From Pyrinomonadaceae bacterium (GTDB taxonomy: Bacteria; Acidobacteriota; Blastocatellia; Pyrinomonadales; Pyrinomonadaceae): a DNA stretch of 40,997 bases. The translations under genes were made by a program, and so were the position numbers. Numbering within the stretch: the stretch's first letter is position 1; the number at the start of each line of letters is the position of its first letter. The DNA lies in NCBI GenBank assembly GCA_023717605.1, contig JAMQPH010000866.1, forward strand, positions 1 through 40,997, in the 5' to 3' direction. Shown piece after piece: positions 8,689 through 17,450 of the stretch. A model generated the notes under the pieces. That model was not told the DNA's origin. It worked only from the letters and a program-made list of their open reading frames with translations, and did not search any database.

Positions 8689-9747
8689 ATGGTCACGCAG
8701 CGAAAGCCAAAAGCATCGAAGTATCTCATTACACCCACACGTCCGGTTCAGGTGGACCGGGATCGCTCTGTGGCGGGCCTGTTGGAAAAGATGGAAGGCA
8801 CCGGCTTTGGTGGTCGCCAACTTGCTGAGGCTCACCGCATTTGGCTCGACATGCTTGGCGACAACACGACCATCATGGTCGCCGGATCTGGGGCACTTAT
8901 TCCCGCCGGAATGCGTCGCCTTCTCGCTTACGTGATCAAGAACCGGTTTGTTGACGTGCTGGTGCTTTCCGGCTCCCTTCTCTTTCATGATCTGCATGAG
9001 ACCCTGGGTCGTTACCACTTTCAGGCCCATCCCACCATGACCGACGCCGAACTAGACTCGGCCCAGATCAGTCGGATGTGGGATTTGCTCGCCAGCGACG
9101 AAGAGTATCGCGAGGCTAATGAGTGGGTGGGTGGTTTTACAAATCAATTAGATCAATCGCGCCCGTATTCAACACGCGAATATCTGCACTTGATTGGTCG
9201 CGAGTTGGCAGAGATTGCTTCGGAGGATGGTGTACTCACTTCTGCATACAAGGCGCGGGTACCGATTTTTTGCCCGGCGATGGCTGATAGCGGAATTGCC
9301 GTGGGGATTGCCGCAGCGCGTTTCGAGAAGAAGAACAACTTCATGTTCGATGTCGTGCAGGACGTGCTCGATATGATGAACATTACCGGACGCGCGCGGG
9401 TTACCGGAGTTATCAATCTGGGTGGTGGTACACCCAAGAGCTTCATCCAACAAACTGAGGTTTCCTCCTTTATCTCCAAAGATCATCATCACGGCCACAA
9501 GTACGCAATTCAGATCACGACCGACACTCCGCATCCGGGCGGTAGATCCAATGCCGTATCATTTGATGAAGGGTTAATCTACGGCAAGCTGGCGCGCGGC
9601 GCGCACACCGCGTATGTGAATTGCGATGCCACCATTGCGTTGCCCATTCTCATAACTGCGCTTTCTCAGACGGCGGCCAAATACATGAAGTGCCGCAAAC
9701 GTCCCAATTTCACTTTTCAACGCGACCTGATTATCGAATCGGTGTAG
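8689..9747 (+). CDS. Deoxyhypusine synthase-like / homospermidine synthase-like protein
   Basis: 352 aa with the deoxyhypusine synthase fold order: a Rossmann-type start (MVAGSGALIPAGMRRLLAYVI, about 63-83), LVLSGSLLFHDLHETLG (91-107), the central CPAMADSGIAVGI (195-207), VINLGGGTPKSFIQQ (241-255) and the C-terminal active-site block. Lys300 in DEGLIYGKLARGAH lines up with the lysine that forms the imine intermediate in eukaryotic deoxyhypusine synthase. Bacteria lack eIF5A, the normal substrate. Relatives outside eukaryotes and archaea are thought to transfer the aminobutyl group of spermidine or putrescine to a free polyamine, as plant homospermidine synthase does. Being next to speA supports a polyamine role, with agmatine or putrescine as possible acceptor. 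The exact product is unknown. Confidence 0.88.
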   Translation: MVTQRKPKASKYLITPTRPVQVDRDRSVAGLLEKMEGTGFGGRQLAEAHRIWLDMLGDNTTIMVAGSGALIPAGMRRLLAYVIKNRFVDVLVLSGSLLFHDLHETLGRYHFQAHPTMTDAELDSAQISRMWDLLASDEEYREANEWVGGFTNQLDQSRPYSTREYLHLIGRELAEIASEDGVLTSAYKARVPIFCPAMADSGIAVGIAAARFEKKNNFMFDVVQDVLDMMNITGRARVTGVINLGGGTPKSFIQQTEVSSFISKDHHHGHKYAIQITTDTPHPGGRSNAVSFDEGLIYGKLARGAHTAYVNCDATIALPILITALSQTAAKYMKCRKRPNFTFQRDLIIESV

Positions 9748-9807
9748 CGTAATGATCCGTCCGGCACCTCACGCAGAGAAACCCACAACTGAAGGAAGAT
9801 TTCTTTT

Positions 9808-11709
9808 ATGAACCTATCTGGATTCATGAGAGCCCGTGTTTATTGTTTGGTTCTAGTTGCTGCCTTCTGGACGACGGCAGTCCAGGCGGTCCATGCGCTG
9901 GACGACGCCGAAGTTAAGGCCCACTACCTGAAGAGCGAGCAAATGATCACGATGCGCGATGGCGTCAGGCTCTTCACGTCGATATACGTTCCCAAAGACA
10001 CCTCAAAGAAATATCCGATCATGCTCAGTCGCACTCCTTACAGCGTTGCTCCTTACGGCCCGGATTCTTATAAGACCGCTCTCGGCCCTTCGCCGCTGTT
10101 CCAGAATGAAGGCTTCATATTTGTCTATCAGGACGTACGCGGACGGCTGATGTCGGAAGGCGAATACGTGAATGTGCGACCTCACAAGCCGCAGAAAGCG
10201 AGTGCACGCGACATCGATGAAAGCACTGACACTTATGACACCATCGATTGGCTGGTAAAGAACGTACCTAACAATAATGGCAGAGTGGGTACCTGGGGTA
10301 TTTCCTACCCAGGTTTCTACGTATCAACCGGAATTATTGACGCGCACCCGGCATTGAAGGCTGCATCACCTCAAGCTCCCATCGCCGACTGGTTCATCGG
10401 CGACGACTTTCATCACAACGGTGCTCTGTTTCTGCCGCACACCTTTAACTTTTTTTCTAGTTTCGGCCTGCCCCGGCCCAAGCCAACCATAGAGCGTCCG
10501 CCTAGCTTTCAGCATGGTACACCAGATGGTTATCGTTTCTTCCTGGAGATGGGGCCGCTTTCCAATGCGGACAAGAAATATCTTAAAGGCCAGGTAGCGT
10601 TTTGGAATGAGGCGATGAATCATCCGAACTACGATGAGTTTTGGAAGGCGCGCAATATTCGTCCTCACTTCAAGAATATCAAGCCTGCAGTGATGACCGT
10701 GGGAGGCTGGTTCGACGCAGAAGACTTATTCGGCGCGCTCAACACCTACAAGTCGATCGAACAGGCAAATCCCGGCGCTAACAGCACTCTGGTGATGGGC
10801 CCATGGTTCCACGGAGGTTGGTCCCGCAGTGATGGCGACTCCCTGGGAAGTGCCACGTTTGGCTCCAAGACTTCAGTCTACTACCGCGAGAATGTGGAAC
10901 TGCCGTTCTTCAACTGCCTGCTGAAAGACAAGTGTGATCGCAAGCTGCCGGAGGCCCTGGTTTTCGAAACGGGTTCCAACCAGTGGCGTATGTACGATCA
11001 GTGGCCCGTGACGAATGTCGAAAAGAAGTCGCTGTATCTCCAGTCAGACGGCAGGCTTTCATTCGATCCCCCGGCGGATCGTTCGCCAGGAAAGTCAGAT
11101 GGATTTGATGAGTACATCAGCGACCCCAACAAGCCTGCGCCTTACATCAATGGCATTGCCATTAATATGACGGTCGAGTACATGGTCGACGATCAGCGCT
11201 TTGCCGCAACCAGGCCTGACGTTCTGGTTTACGAAACACCATTGCTGCAACAGAACGTGACCATTGCCGGACCAATCACAGCTACGCTTTATGTCTCTAC
11301 GTCCGGAACAGATTCAGATTACGTTGTGAAAGTGATCGACGTTTTCCCCAACGACTCTCCGGATCCTGAACCTAGCCCAACAGATGTGAAAATGGGCGGG
11401 TACCAAATGTTGGTGAGAGGCGAGCCAATGCGGGCGCGATTCAGAAACAGTTTTGAAAAACCCGAGGCCATGGTTCCCAACAAGGTAACCAAGATCGAAT
11501 TCACAATGCCCGACGTGAACCACTCGTTCCTCAAGGGACACAAGATAATGGTGCAGATACAAAGCACCTGGTTTCCGCTGGTAGATCGCAATCCGCAAAA
11601 GTTCGTGGACATCTACAAGGCTACTGAGGCTGACTTCCAGAAGGCCACTCAACGCATTTACCGGTCCGGGCCCTATCGGTCGCAGCTGATCGTGAATGTT
11701 TTGAAGTAG
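9808..11709 (+). CDS. Exported CocE/NonD-family alpha/beta hydrolase (peptidase S15-like)
   Basis: 633 aa. Residues 1-30 form a signal peptide (basic start, hydrophobic 11-25, cleavage probably after VQAVHA). The mature protein has an S15-type alpha/beta hydrolase domain with the nucleophile Ser166 in GTWGISYPGF, the acid in GGWFDAEDLFGAL (about Asp302) and the histidine in GPWFHGGW (about His332). A C-terminal jelly-roll domain of the CocE/X-Pro dipeptidyl peptidase type (about 440-633) follows. The family cleaves esters or acyl-peptide bonds; the substrate here is unknown. GAAGGAAG lies about 9 nt before the ATG. It follows the DHS-like gene by 60 nt on the same strand, but a functional link is doubtful. 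A periplasmic or secreted location is likely. Confidence 0.9.
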   Translation: MNLSGFMRARVYCLVLVAAFWTTAVQAVHALDDAEVKAHYLKSEQMITMRDGVRLFTSIYVPKDTSKKYPIMLSRTPYSVAPYGPDSYKTALGPSPLFQNEGFIFVYQDVRGRLMSEGEYVNVRPHKPQKASARDIDESTDTYDTIDWLVKNVPNNNGRVGTWGISYPGFYVSTGIIDAHPALKAASPQAPIADWFIGDDFHHNGALFLPHTFNFFSSFGLPRPKPTIERPPSFQHGTPDGYRFFLEMGPLSNADKKYLKGQVAFWNEAMNHPNYDEFWKARNIRPHFKNIKPAVMTVGGWFDAEDLFGALNTYKSIEQANPGANSTLVMGPWFHGGWSRSDGDSLGSATFGSKTSVYYRENVELPFFNCLLKDKCDRKLPEALVFETGSNQWRMYDQWPVTNVEKKSLYLQSDGRLSFDPPADRSPGKSDGFDEYISDPNKPAPYINGIAINMTVEYMVDDQRFAATRPDVLVYETPLLQQNVTIAGPITATLYVSTSGTDSDYVVKVIDVFPNDSPDPEPSPTDVKMGGYQMLVRGEPMRARFRNSFEKPEAMVPNKVTKIEFTMPDVNHSFLKGHKIMVQIQSTWFPLVDRNPQKFVDIYKATEADFQKATQRIYRSGPYRSQLIVNVLK

Positions 11710-11809
11710 CGCTTTCACAGTCACCGCGAGCAAACGAATGACCTTTTTCCTAATCAGCGATGATCATCGTGACCTACTATCGGGAATGGTATGAAGTAGG
11801 GCTTCGTCG

Positions 11810-12403
11810 TTAATCCATTCTCCCGTCTCGCACCTGGGCGAAGTGTAAGACCGCGCCCAGTCCGCCCCCCAGGCACAGACCGTAAGTCAACCCCCAGAGA
11901 AGCATTCCAGCTCTCGATCCAAGGTAATTATTAACCGCCGAGCCGAGAAAGTACCCGAGTGAGTTGGCCACGAACAGCATGGCCGTCAAGCTTAATGTTG
12001 AACGTGCTATGCCGAACCCGGCCGCGAAGACTAAGCCCATCAGGAGAGAGCCCAGAAGCGAGCCGATCCACTCGCCCACGACGCCGCGTAAGACGAAATA
12101 CGCGCTGACCCAACCGACGGCGTACGCGAAGAAAGCGCCAGCGAAGAGCAGGTAGAATTTTGGCATCTGCCAGCGGCGGACCACCAGCGGGCCCAGAACT
12201 CCACCACCCAGCAGGATAAAGAGAACGGTCCAGACGAGGTAAGCGCCGAACAATCCGAGATGCCGGTACATCCACCTTTCGGCGAAGGCGACTGTAGCGA
12301 ACACAAGCAAACTCGCGGCACCGAATCCAACACTGCCCGTCAGCAAAGACCGGCCGAGTGACGGGACAGCAGCGAAATCCTCCGATTGGCTTTCATGGTC
12401 CAT
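11810..12403 (-). CDS. Multi-pass membrane protein of unknown function
   Basis: 197 aa with about five hydrophobic helices: roughly residues 22-42, 50-75 (contains GGGVLGPLVV), 80-105, 110-130 and 135-185 (probably two). The first 20 residues are polar and probably cytoplasmic. The segment from about 115 to 190 is rich in glycine and small residues (GSLLGSLLMGLVFAAGFGIA, GLCLGGGLGAVL), which favours close helix packing. I do not recognise a family. It is on the same strand as the antiporter gene, about 100 nt downstream of it, so cotranscription is possible. The ATG at 12403 has a CGGAG-like sequence about 9 nt upstream. Confidence 0.7.
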   Translation of the reverse strand: MDHESQSEDFAAVPSLGRSLLTGSVGFGAASLLVFATVAFAERWMYRHLGLFGAYLVWTVLFILLGGGVLGPLVVRRWQMPKFYLLFAGAFFAYAVGWVSAYFVLRGVVGEWIGSLLGSLLMGLVFAAGFGIARSTLSLTAMLFVANSLGYFLGSAVNNYLGSRAGMLLWGLTYGLCLGGGLGAVLHFAQVRDGRMD

Positions 12404-12501
12404 AGACGCAGACTCCGGGCAAGAGACTGTGTGTGAAAACGAAAGTCGACGCTCACAGGGGCGGTTTCACGCAAAGACGCAATGGATCACTCGAGTTAAA
12501 G

Positions 12502-13965
12502 TCACGTTGTTCTCTTAAGCTGCAACAAAGAAAGCAGCGGCGCCGTCATGAACGTAGTGAAGAGCGCCATAATAACCATCATTGCAAAAATTCGCCCTGA
12601 TAAGATCCCCAAGTCATATCCGATATTCAAGACTACCAACTCTACCAACCCGCGCGTATTCATTAGGACGCCGATTGAGAACGAGTCGCGCCAACTCATG
12701 TTCGTCCAGCGGGCCACCAGCATGCTTCCGCCTAGTTTGCCGGCAACCGCGACAATAATTATCCCGAAACAAGTTAGCCAACTGGTCCAGTCGTTAAGCA
12801 GACCGATTTCGGTACGCAAACCCGTAAACGCAAAGAAGAGCGGCAGCAAAGCGGCCGAGCTGAACGATTCGAGTTTCTCCTTGAGGTAAAACCGGAAGCC
12901 TGCATCCGAAGGCATCACTACTCCAGCCAGGAAAGCGCCAAAGAGAGCGTGAATGCCGATGCTTTCGGTTATTAACGCGCAGGCTAATACAAACGCCAGG
13001 ATCCCCGCCAGCAGGCCTTTGCCATGCCTTTCCTTCTCGACTCTTATCAGATTCTCGATTCGTGGCTTGACCAGAAACAGCATGACGCTAACAAACAGGA
13101 TCACCAGGACGATGGTGGCTATTGAAGTGCCTAACCCATTCGATTTTGCGATGGCAATCACAATCGCTAGAAGGCACCAGGCAGTAACGTCGTCAACTGC
13201 TGCACAGACCAGGGCAATACTGCCTAAACGTGTTTGTGATAAGCCGCGGTCTTCAAGAATTCGAGCCAGTACAGGGAACGCCGTGATACTCATGGCTATT
13301 CCCATAAAGAGAGCAAATGCGATGAAGGACGTATTAGCAGGCGCGAGGAATGGGTAGAGAGTCAGCGACAACGAAGTACCAAGAAAGAAGGGAACAACTA
13401 TGCTCGCATGGCTCACCATGATTGCCGCCGAAGCTTTCTCGCGGAGGTGCTGGATGTCCAACTCCATGCCAACCACCAACATGAAAAGTACCACGCCGAT
13501 CTGACTCAACAGCCCAAGCGTGGCCATCGAAGAAGGAGGAAATAGAAAGGCCATCGTTTGAGGCGAGAGTAAACCTACCACCGACGGTCCCAGGACAATT
13601 CCCGCAATCATCTCGCCCATCACCGGCGGCTGGCCGATTTTGCGAAAAAGTTCCGCGAACAGCTTGGCCACAAGAATGATCACGATTATCTGGAGCAGCA
13701 AAATGCTGAGTGGGCTGCGGAAGTTTTCTTTGAAGATTCTGCTGAGATATGTCTGGGGCGTTGCGGACTCGGTTTCTGTAGTGGAAGAGGTGGTAACCGA
13801 TACGGTCTGGTTGGGTGAGCTTACCGGTGTGCGGGGCGGATTCAGCCTGGAACCGCTAGCTAATATGAACCAAATCCCCACTCCAAACACTGCGAGCAGT
13901 ACCACATAATATAGATAGTTTCTGGCATTGGACGGACTGAAGTTAACCAAGGGGCGTCGCTCCAT
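12502..13965 (-). CDS. Kef/CPA2-type cation:proton antiporter
   Basis: 487 aa. One N-terminal helix (about 17-37) and a Ser/Thr-rich linker precede the Na+/H+ exchanger domain, which starts with LLLQIIVIILVAKLFAELFRKIGQPPVMGEMIAGIVLGPSVVG (in part residues 89-130). This is the characteristic entry into CPA2 transporters. The ion-binding acidic pair is in CAAVDDVTAWC (about 256-266). About 12 further hydrophobic segments follow, ending at LLSLLQLKR. There is no C-terminal TrkA-N domain, unlike KefB/KefC. It probably exchanges Na+ or K+ for protons across the inner membrane. The extra N-terminal helix and linker are unusual and could position the carrier or bind a partner. Confidence 0.9.
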   Translation of the reverse strand: MERRPLVNFSPSNARNYLYYVVLLAVFGVGIWFILASGSRLNPPRTPVSSPNQTVSVTTSSTTETESATPQTYLSRIFKENFRSPLSILLLQIIVIILVAKLFAELFRKIGQPPVMGEMIAGIVLGPSVVGLLSPQTMAFLFPPSSMATLGLLSQIGVVLFMLVVGMELDIQHLREKASAAIMVSHASIVVPFFLGTSLSLTLYPFLAPANTSFIAFALFMGIAMSITAFPVLARILEDRGLSQTRLGSIALVCAAVDDVTAWCLLAIVIAIAKSNGLGTSIATIVLVILFVSVMLFLVKPRIENLIRVEKERHGKGLLAGILAFVLACALITESIGIHALFGAFLAGVVMPSDAGFRFYLKEKLESFSSAALLPLFFAFTGLRTEIGLLNDWTSWLTCFGIIIVAVAGKLGGSMLVARWTNMSWRDSFSIGVLMNTRGLVELVVLNIGYDLGILSGRIFAMMVIMALFTTFMTAPLLSLLQLKRTT

Positions 13966-14277
13966 GCGCAGTCATGTTATTGGACCTGCAAAATACAATA
14001 CACGAACCGAAACCGATGTCAGAAATAGTTTGGTGACAGGACGCAACGCGCCATTGCGATTGTGCAACTTAACACACGAACCGATTGGGCAATATTAAAC
14101 TGCACCGGCACTGCGAAATTGATCATCTCCCCTCTTGATGGTAATTTCGTTTATCAGAGGAATTACCAGTCAGGATAGCTGATTCACTCTGTAGAAATCC
14201 GCGAAAGCAAAATATCGAGGGATTTCGAGGAAATTCCGGAATTCTGGAATGAAAAACGCTATTAACACCAAAGACTT
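13966..14277. promoter_or_regulatory. Divergent intergenic region with two palindromes
   Basis: 312 bp between the antiporter gene and the radical SAM gene. It holds an inverted repeat TGGTAATT (14139-14146) / AATTACCA (14161-14168) with a 14-nt loop, and a perfect 12-bp palindrome AATTCCGGAATT (14232-14243) that lies 34 nt before the radical SAM start codon. Both are plausible operator sites, but the assignment is inferred. No convincing sigma-70 hexamers and no strong ribosome-binding site for the radical SAM gene were seen. Confidence 0.4.
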
Positions 14278-15591
14278 ATGACTACCACAACGTCTCAAAC
14301 GAGTACCGAAGTCGGTAATTATTTTGTCTCCAACTATCCACCGTTTTCGCAGTGGAAGCCGGAATTCGTCCCTGAAGCGATTGAGGCGCTTGACCAACCG
14401 CCGCGAACTCAGGATCCGCTTGGCCTGTATCTCCACATCCCGTTCTGCCGCAAGCGCTGCAAGTTTTGCTACTTCAAAGTCTATACAGACAAAAACGCCG
14501 GTGAGATTGAGCTCTATCTCGACGCACTCATCAAGGAGCTTGAATGCTACAGCCGCACGCGGGCTTTTCAGGGCCGGGAGCTTCGCTTTGCTTACTTTGG
14601 TGGTGGTACGCCTTCTTACATCAGTGAAAAGCAACTCCACTATCTTGTTGACGGCCTCAACCGCCACGTGAGCTGGAGCAACGCCGAAGAGGTGACGTTC
14701 GAATGCGAGCCCGGCACGCTGCGTAAGTCAAAGCTCGAAACGCTGAAGCAAATTGGCGTCACGAGATTGAGTCTCGGTGTCGAGCATTTCGATGATGAGA
14801 TTCTCGCTGCGAACGGTCGCGCTCACCTTTCACCAGAAATCTACAGCGTCTATGACATGGCCCGCCAGGTCGATTTTCCCCAGATCAATCTTGATCTCAT
14901 CGCCGGCATGGTAGGGGAAACAGAGGCGAAGTGGCGAGACACTGTCCGCCGGGCAATTGAGTTACAGCCTGACTCGGTGACAATCTATCAAATGGAGCTC
15001 CCTTACAATACCGTCATCTCGCAGGAGATAATTAACCAGGGAGTCGCGTCGCCCATCGCCGACTGGCCCACAAAGCAACGCTGGCTTGACTACGCTTTCG
15101 ATGAATTCCAGGCACGCGGCTATCGTATTGCCAGCGCCTATACGGTGGCCACCACCGCAAAGCCCTGCCGGTTTATTTACACCGACGCACTGTGGCACGG
15201 CGGAGATATGATCGGTCTTGGCGTTTCGTCCTTCTCGCACTTCGGCGGCGTCCACTTCCAGAACGTTCATAGCTTTGAAGAGTACCTGGCGGCGCTCGAA
15301 ATGGACCAACTTCCGCTGTTGCGGGCTTTGACCCTGACCCCAAAACAGAAACTTATCCGCGAGATGATTTTGCAGCTCAAGACCGGAGCCATTGACCAGC
15401 AATACTTTCGCGGCAAATTCGGCGTCGATGTCTGGAACGAGTTTCAACCGGTTTACGAACGACTCGACGACGACAAACTGATTGAGCGCCGGAACGGAAC
15501 GATTGCGCTTACCCGCAGCGGATTGTTGCAGGTCGATCACTTTCTTTCCGAATTCTTTGAACCCGAATTGAAAACAGTCCGTTACGTATAA
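14278..15591 (+). CDS. HemN-like radical SAM protein (not HemN/HemW proper)
   Basis: 437 aa. The N-terminal TIM-barrel has HIPFCRKRCKFC with Cys57, Cys61 and Cys64 for the [4Fe-4S] cluster (CX3CX2C), and the SAM motif GGGTP at 108-112. The C-terminal half (about 350-437) is a winged-helix-like HemN C domain (LTPKQKLIREMILQL). The overall order is that of the coproporphyrinogen oxidase-like group. The HNxxYW heme-binding motif of HemW is replaced by YTDALW near residue 300, and the extra fourth cysteine of HemN is absent. Relatives of this kind act as methylases or cyclopropanases in natural-product pathways. The next gene, 5 nt downstream, encodes a halogenase-like flavoprotein, so the two are almost certainly cotranscribed and may act on one substrate. 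Confidence 0.88.
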   Translation: MTTTTSQTSTEVGNYFVSNYPPFSQWKPEFVPEAIEALDQPPRTQDPLGLYLHIPFCRKRCKFCYFKVYTDKNAGEIELYLDALIKELECYSRTRAFQGRELRFAYFGGGTPSYISEKQLHYLVDGLNRHVSWSNAEEVTFECEPGTLRKSKLETLKQIGVTRLSLGVEHFDDEILAANGRAHLSPEIYSVYDMARQVDFPQINLDLIAGMVGETEAKWRDTVRRAIELQPDSVTIYQMELPYNTVISQEIINQGVASPIADWPTKQRWLDYAFDEFQARGYRIASAYTVATTAKPCRFIYTDALWHGGDMIGLGVSSFSHFGGVHFQNVHSFEEYLAALEMDQLPLLRALTLTPKQKLIREMILQLKTGAIDQQYFRGKFGVDVWNEFQPVYERLDDDKLIERRNGTIALTRSGLLQVDHFLSEFFEPELKTVRYV

Positions 15592-15596
15592 AACAA

Positions 15597-16949
15597 ATGG
15601 AAGTTAATACTGACTACGATGTAATTGTCATTGGTGGTGGGCCAGCAGGTAGTTCGGTTGCCAGCATCCTGGCACGCGAAGGCCGCAGAGTCGTGCTTTT
15701 CGAAAAGGAGCGTTTCCCGCGGCACCATATCGGCGAATCGCTGATGACCGACACTTACTTTACGTTTCAGCGCATGGGTTTGCTGGAGAAGCTCAGGCAG
15801 AGCCCGTTCGTTCGCAAGTACAGCGTGCAGTTCGCAAACTCAGCCGGGAAGGAATCGCGACCTTTCTATTTCTTTGAGGCTAGTCATCACGAGGCAGCTG
15901 TAACCTGGCAGGTGACGCGCTCGGAGTTCGATTTAATGCTGATCGAACACGCCGCGGAACAAGGGGCAACTGTTTACCAGGAGACTTCGATCAGGCGAGT
16001 CCTCTTCGAGGAGGAGCGCGCCTACGGAGTGGAAGCGCTGATGACGGATGGCTCGCTGCAGCAGTTTCAAGCGCCGGTCGTGGTTGATGCGACGGGGCAG
16101 ACAGCGATGCTCTCGAACAAGTTTGGCTGGCGCGTAAGGGATCCCAAGCTCAAGAAGGCAGTCCTTTATTCTTACTTCAAAGGCGCCCACCGCGAGCCCG
16201 ATCTAAACGGTGGAGCGACCCTTGTTCTGCGCACTCCCAAGGGCAGCAACGGATGGTTCTGGTATATACCTCTCGAGAACGATATCACCAGCGTTGGCGT
16301 GGTCGCCGATCCTGAATATCTGTATAAGGACCGCGGCAAGGATCTCGCAAAGATCTTTTATGAAGAGATCGAGAAGTGCGAATCGTGTCGCTGGCGCGTG
16401 TCTGACGCCACGCGCACGGATAAGATCTACTCGATCCTGGACTACTCTTACCGCTCGAAGAGTTGTGCCGGTGATGGCTTTATTTTGATCGGCGACGCCT
16501 ATGGTTTTCTCGACCCGATCTACTCATCAGGAGTGTTACTGGCGCTGAAGATGGCGGAGCTGGCCGCCGACAGCATTCACGACGCCTTCAACCATAACGA
16601 TTTCTCGGGCGCGCGACTCGGACAGTATCAGTCGAAACTGGACAAGGGCATCGAGTCGATGCGCAAGCTCGTTTATGCCTTCTACAATGAGGGGTTTAGT
16701 TTCGCGGGGTTCCTGCGGAAAAATCCCGATCAACGAGTGAATATTATCAGTCTGTTAATGGGTGATGTTTTCAAAGAAGGAGTAGACGATATCTACGGGC
16801 CAATGGCCGAATTCGCCGACATTCCCCCACCTTTGTACGAGCAGCTGGATGGCTCGCTAATCGACCTCGAGAAAGCCGCGGCGGAAGAGGGGCTGTCAGC
16901 GAAGTATAGGTACTATGACGATCGAGTGCTGCAAGAGTCAGTAGAATAA
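15597..16949 (+). CDS. Flavin-dependent halogenase-superfamily FAD oxidoreductase
   Basis: 450 aa. The N-terminal FAD-binding motif GGGPAG (13-18) is followed by LFEKERFPRHHIGESL (34-49), typical of halogenase and geranylgeranyl-reductase-like flavoproteins. Residues 220-225 read WFWYIP, matching the WxWxIP signature of flavin-dependent halogenases, which suppresses monooxygenase activity. Lys74 (FVRKYSVQF) aligns by eye with the lysine thought to carry the haloamine. The second FAD motif is GDAYGFLDPIYSSG (299-312). Halogenation of an aromatic or carrier-bound substrate is possible, but many members are unassigned and a reductase role is not excluded. It is transcribed with the HemN-like gene. 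Its stop codon TAA shares a base with the palindromic element at 16949-17058. Confidence 0.88.
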   Translation: MEVNTDYDVIVIGGGPAGSSVASILAREGRRVVLFEKERFPRHHIGESLMTDTYFTFQRMGLLEKLRQSPFVRKYSVQFANSAGKESRPFYFFEASHHEAAVTWQVTRSEFDLMLIEHAAEQGATVYQETSIRRVLFEEERAYGVEALMTDGSLQQFQAPVVVDATGQTAMLSNKFGWRVRDPKLKKAVLYSYFKGAHREPDLNGGATLVLRTPKGSNGWFWYIPLENDITSVGVVADPEYLYKDRGKDLAKIFYEEIEKCESCRWRVSDATRTDKIYSILDYSYRSKSCAGDGFILIGDAYGFLDPIYSSGVLLALKMAELAADSIHDAFNHNDFSGARLGQYQSKLDKGIESMRKLVYAFYNEGFSFAGFLRKNPDQRVNIISLLMGDVFKEGVDDIYGPMAEFADIPPPLYEQLDGSLIDLEKAAAEEGLSAKYRYYDDRVLQESVE

Positions 16950-17058
16950 TTGTAGGGGCGGCACTCCGTGGCCGCCCGCCGCTTGCGCAACTCACTTCTT
17001 TGATGATTACCAATGCTTATGCGACGCTGGGGTGCCCACGGAGGGACACCCCTACAAT
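16949..17058. repeat. 110-bp palindromic element, ATTGTAGGGG family, copy 2
   Basis: Bounded by ATTGTAGGGG and its complement CCCCTACAAT. It is 110 bp, exactly the length of the copy at 21288-21397. The two share most bases, including CGCAACTCACTTC in the core and GGGGTGCCCACGGAGGGACA in the right arm. It lies between two convergent genes. The last base of the flavoprotein stop codon is its first base, and the TAG inside its right terminus (minus strand, TTGTAG) is the stop codon of the thioesterase gene. Confidence 0.9.
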
Positions 17059-17450
17059 GTTTCTCCGCTGAGTGCGGCGCGCAGCGTCCTCGGTATTTCG
17101 ACTGGCTTGCCGTTCTGTAACGTCACGACGGTCATGGTTCCCTCAATAGCTAGCTCTCCATCAGTGTCGAACACTTGATAGTCATAACGAATTGAGCTGC
17201 GCCCCAGCCTGCCAACGGTGAGCCGCAGCCGAAAGGGGTCGTCGAGCGCAAGCACTCTCAGAAAGCGGCACTCGACGTGTACGCGCGGAAAATCGTATCC
17301 CAGGCTGCGGTTCATCGGCCATTCAATACTACGCACAAGTTCGCTTTCCGCTTCCTCGATGAATTCGAAGATGCGCGGGAAGTGCAGGCGCCCAGCGGCG
17401 TCTGCGTCAGCCCAACGCAGACGGCGTTCGAGTTCTATGGATGCAGCCAT
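17052..17450 (-). CDS. 4HBT/hotdog-fold acyl-CoA thioesterase
   Basis: About 132 aa from the ATG at 17450, the normal length of YbgC/FcbC-type thioesterases. The active-site region reads WADADAAGRLHFPRIFEFIEEAE (in part residues 12-33), with the conserved aspartate and the Gly-x-x-x-hydrophobic pattern that starts the long hotdog helix. LRLTVGRLGRSSIRYDYQVFD forms the central strands. It hydrolyses acyl-CoA or acyl-carrier thioesters; chain preference is unknown. An upstream start at 17546 would add 32 unconserved residues, and GAAAGG lies about 9 nt before the later ATG, so that start is preferred. The last codon and stop (TTG TAG) come from the adjoining palindromic repeat. It faces the radical SAM/halogenase-like pair, so a shared pathway is possible but not shown. 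Confidence 0.85.
   Translation of the reverse strand: MAASIELERRLRWADADAAGRLHFPRIFEFIEEAESELVRSIEWPMNRSLGYDFPRVHVECRFLRVLALDDPFRLRLTVGRLGRSSIRYDYQVFDTDGELAIEGTMTVVTLQNGKPVEIPRTLRAALSGETL

Noticed and set aside
14278-15591. Naming the radical SAM gene hemN or hemW
   Set aside because: The heme-binding HNxxYW motif of HemW and the fourth cysteine of HemN are missing, and the neighbour is a halogenase-like flavoprotein.
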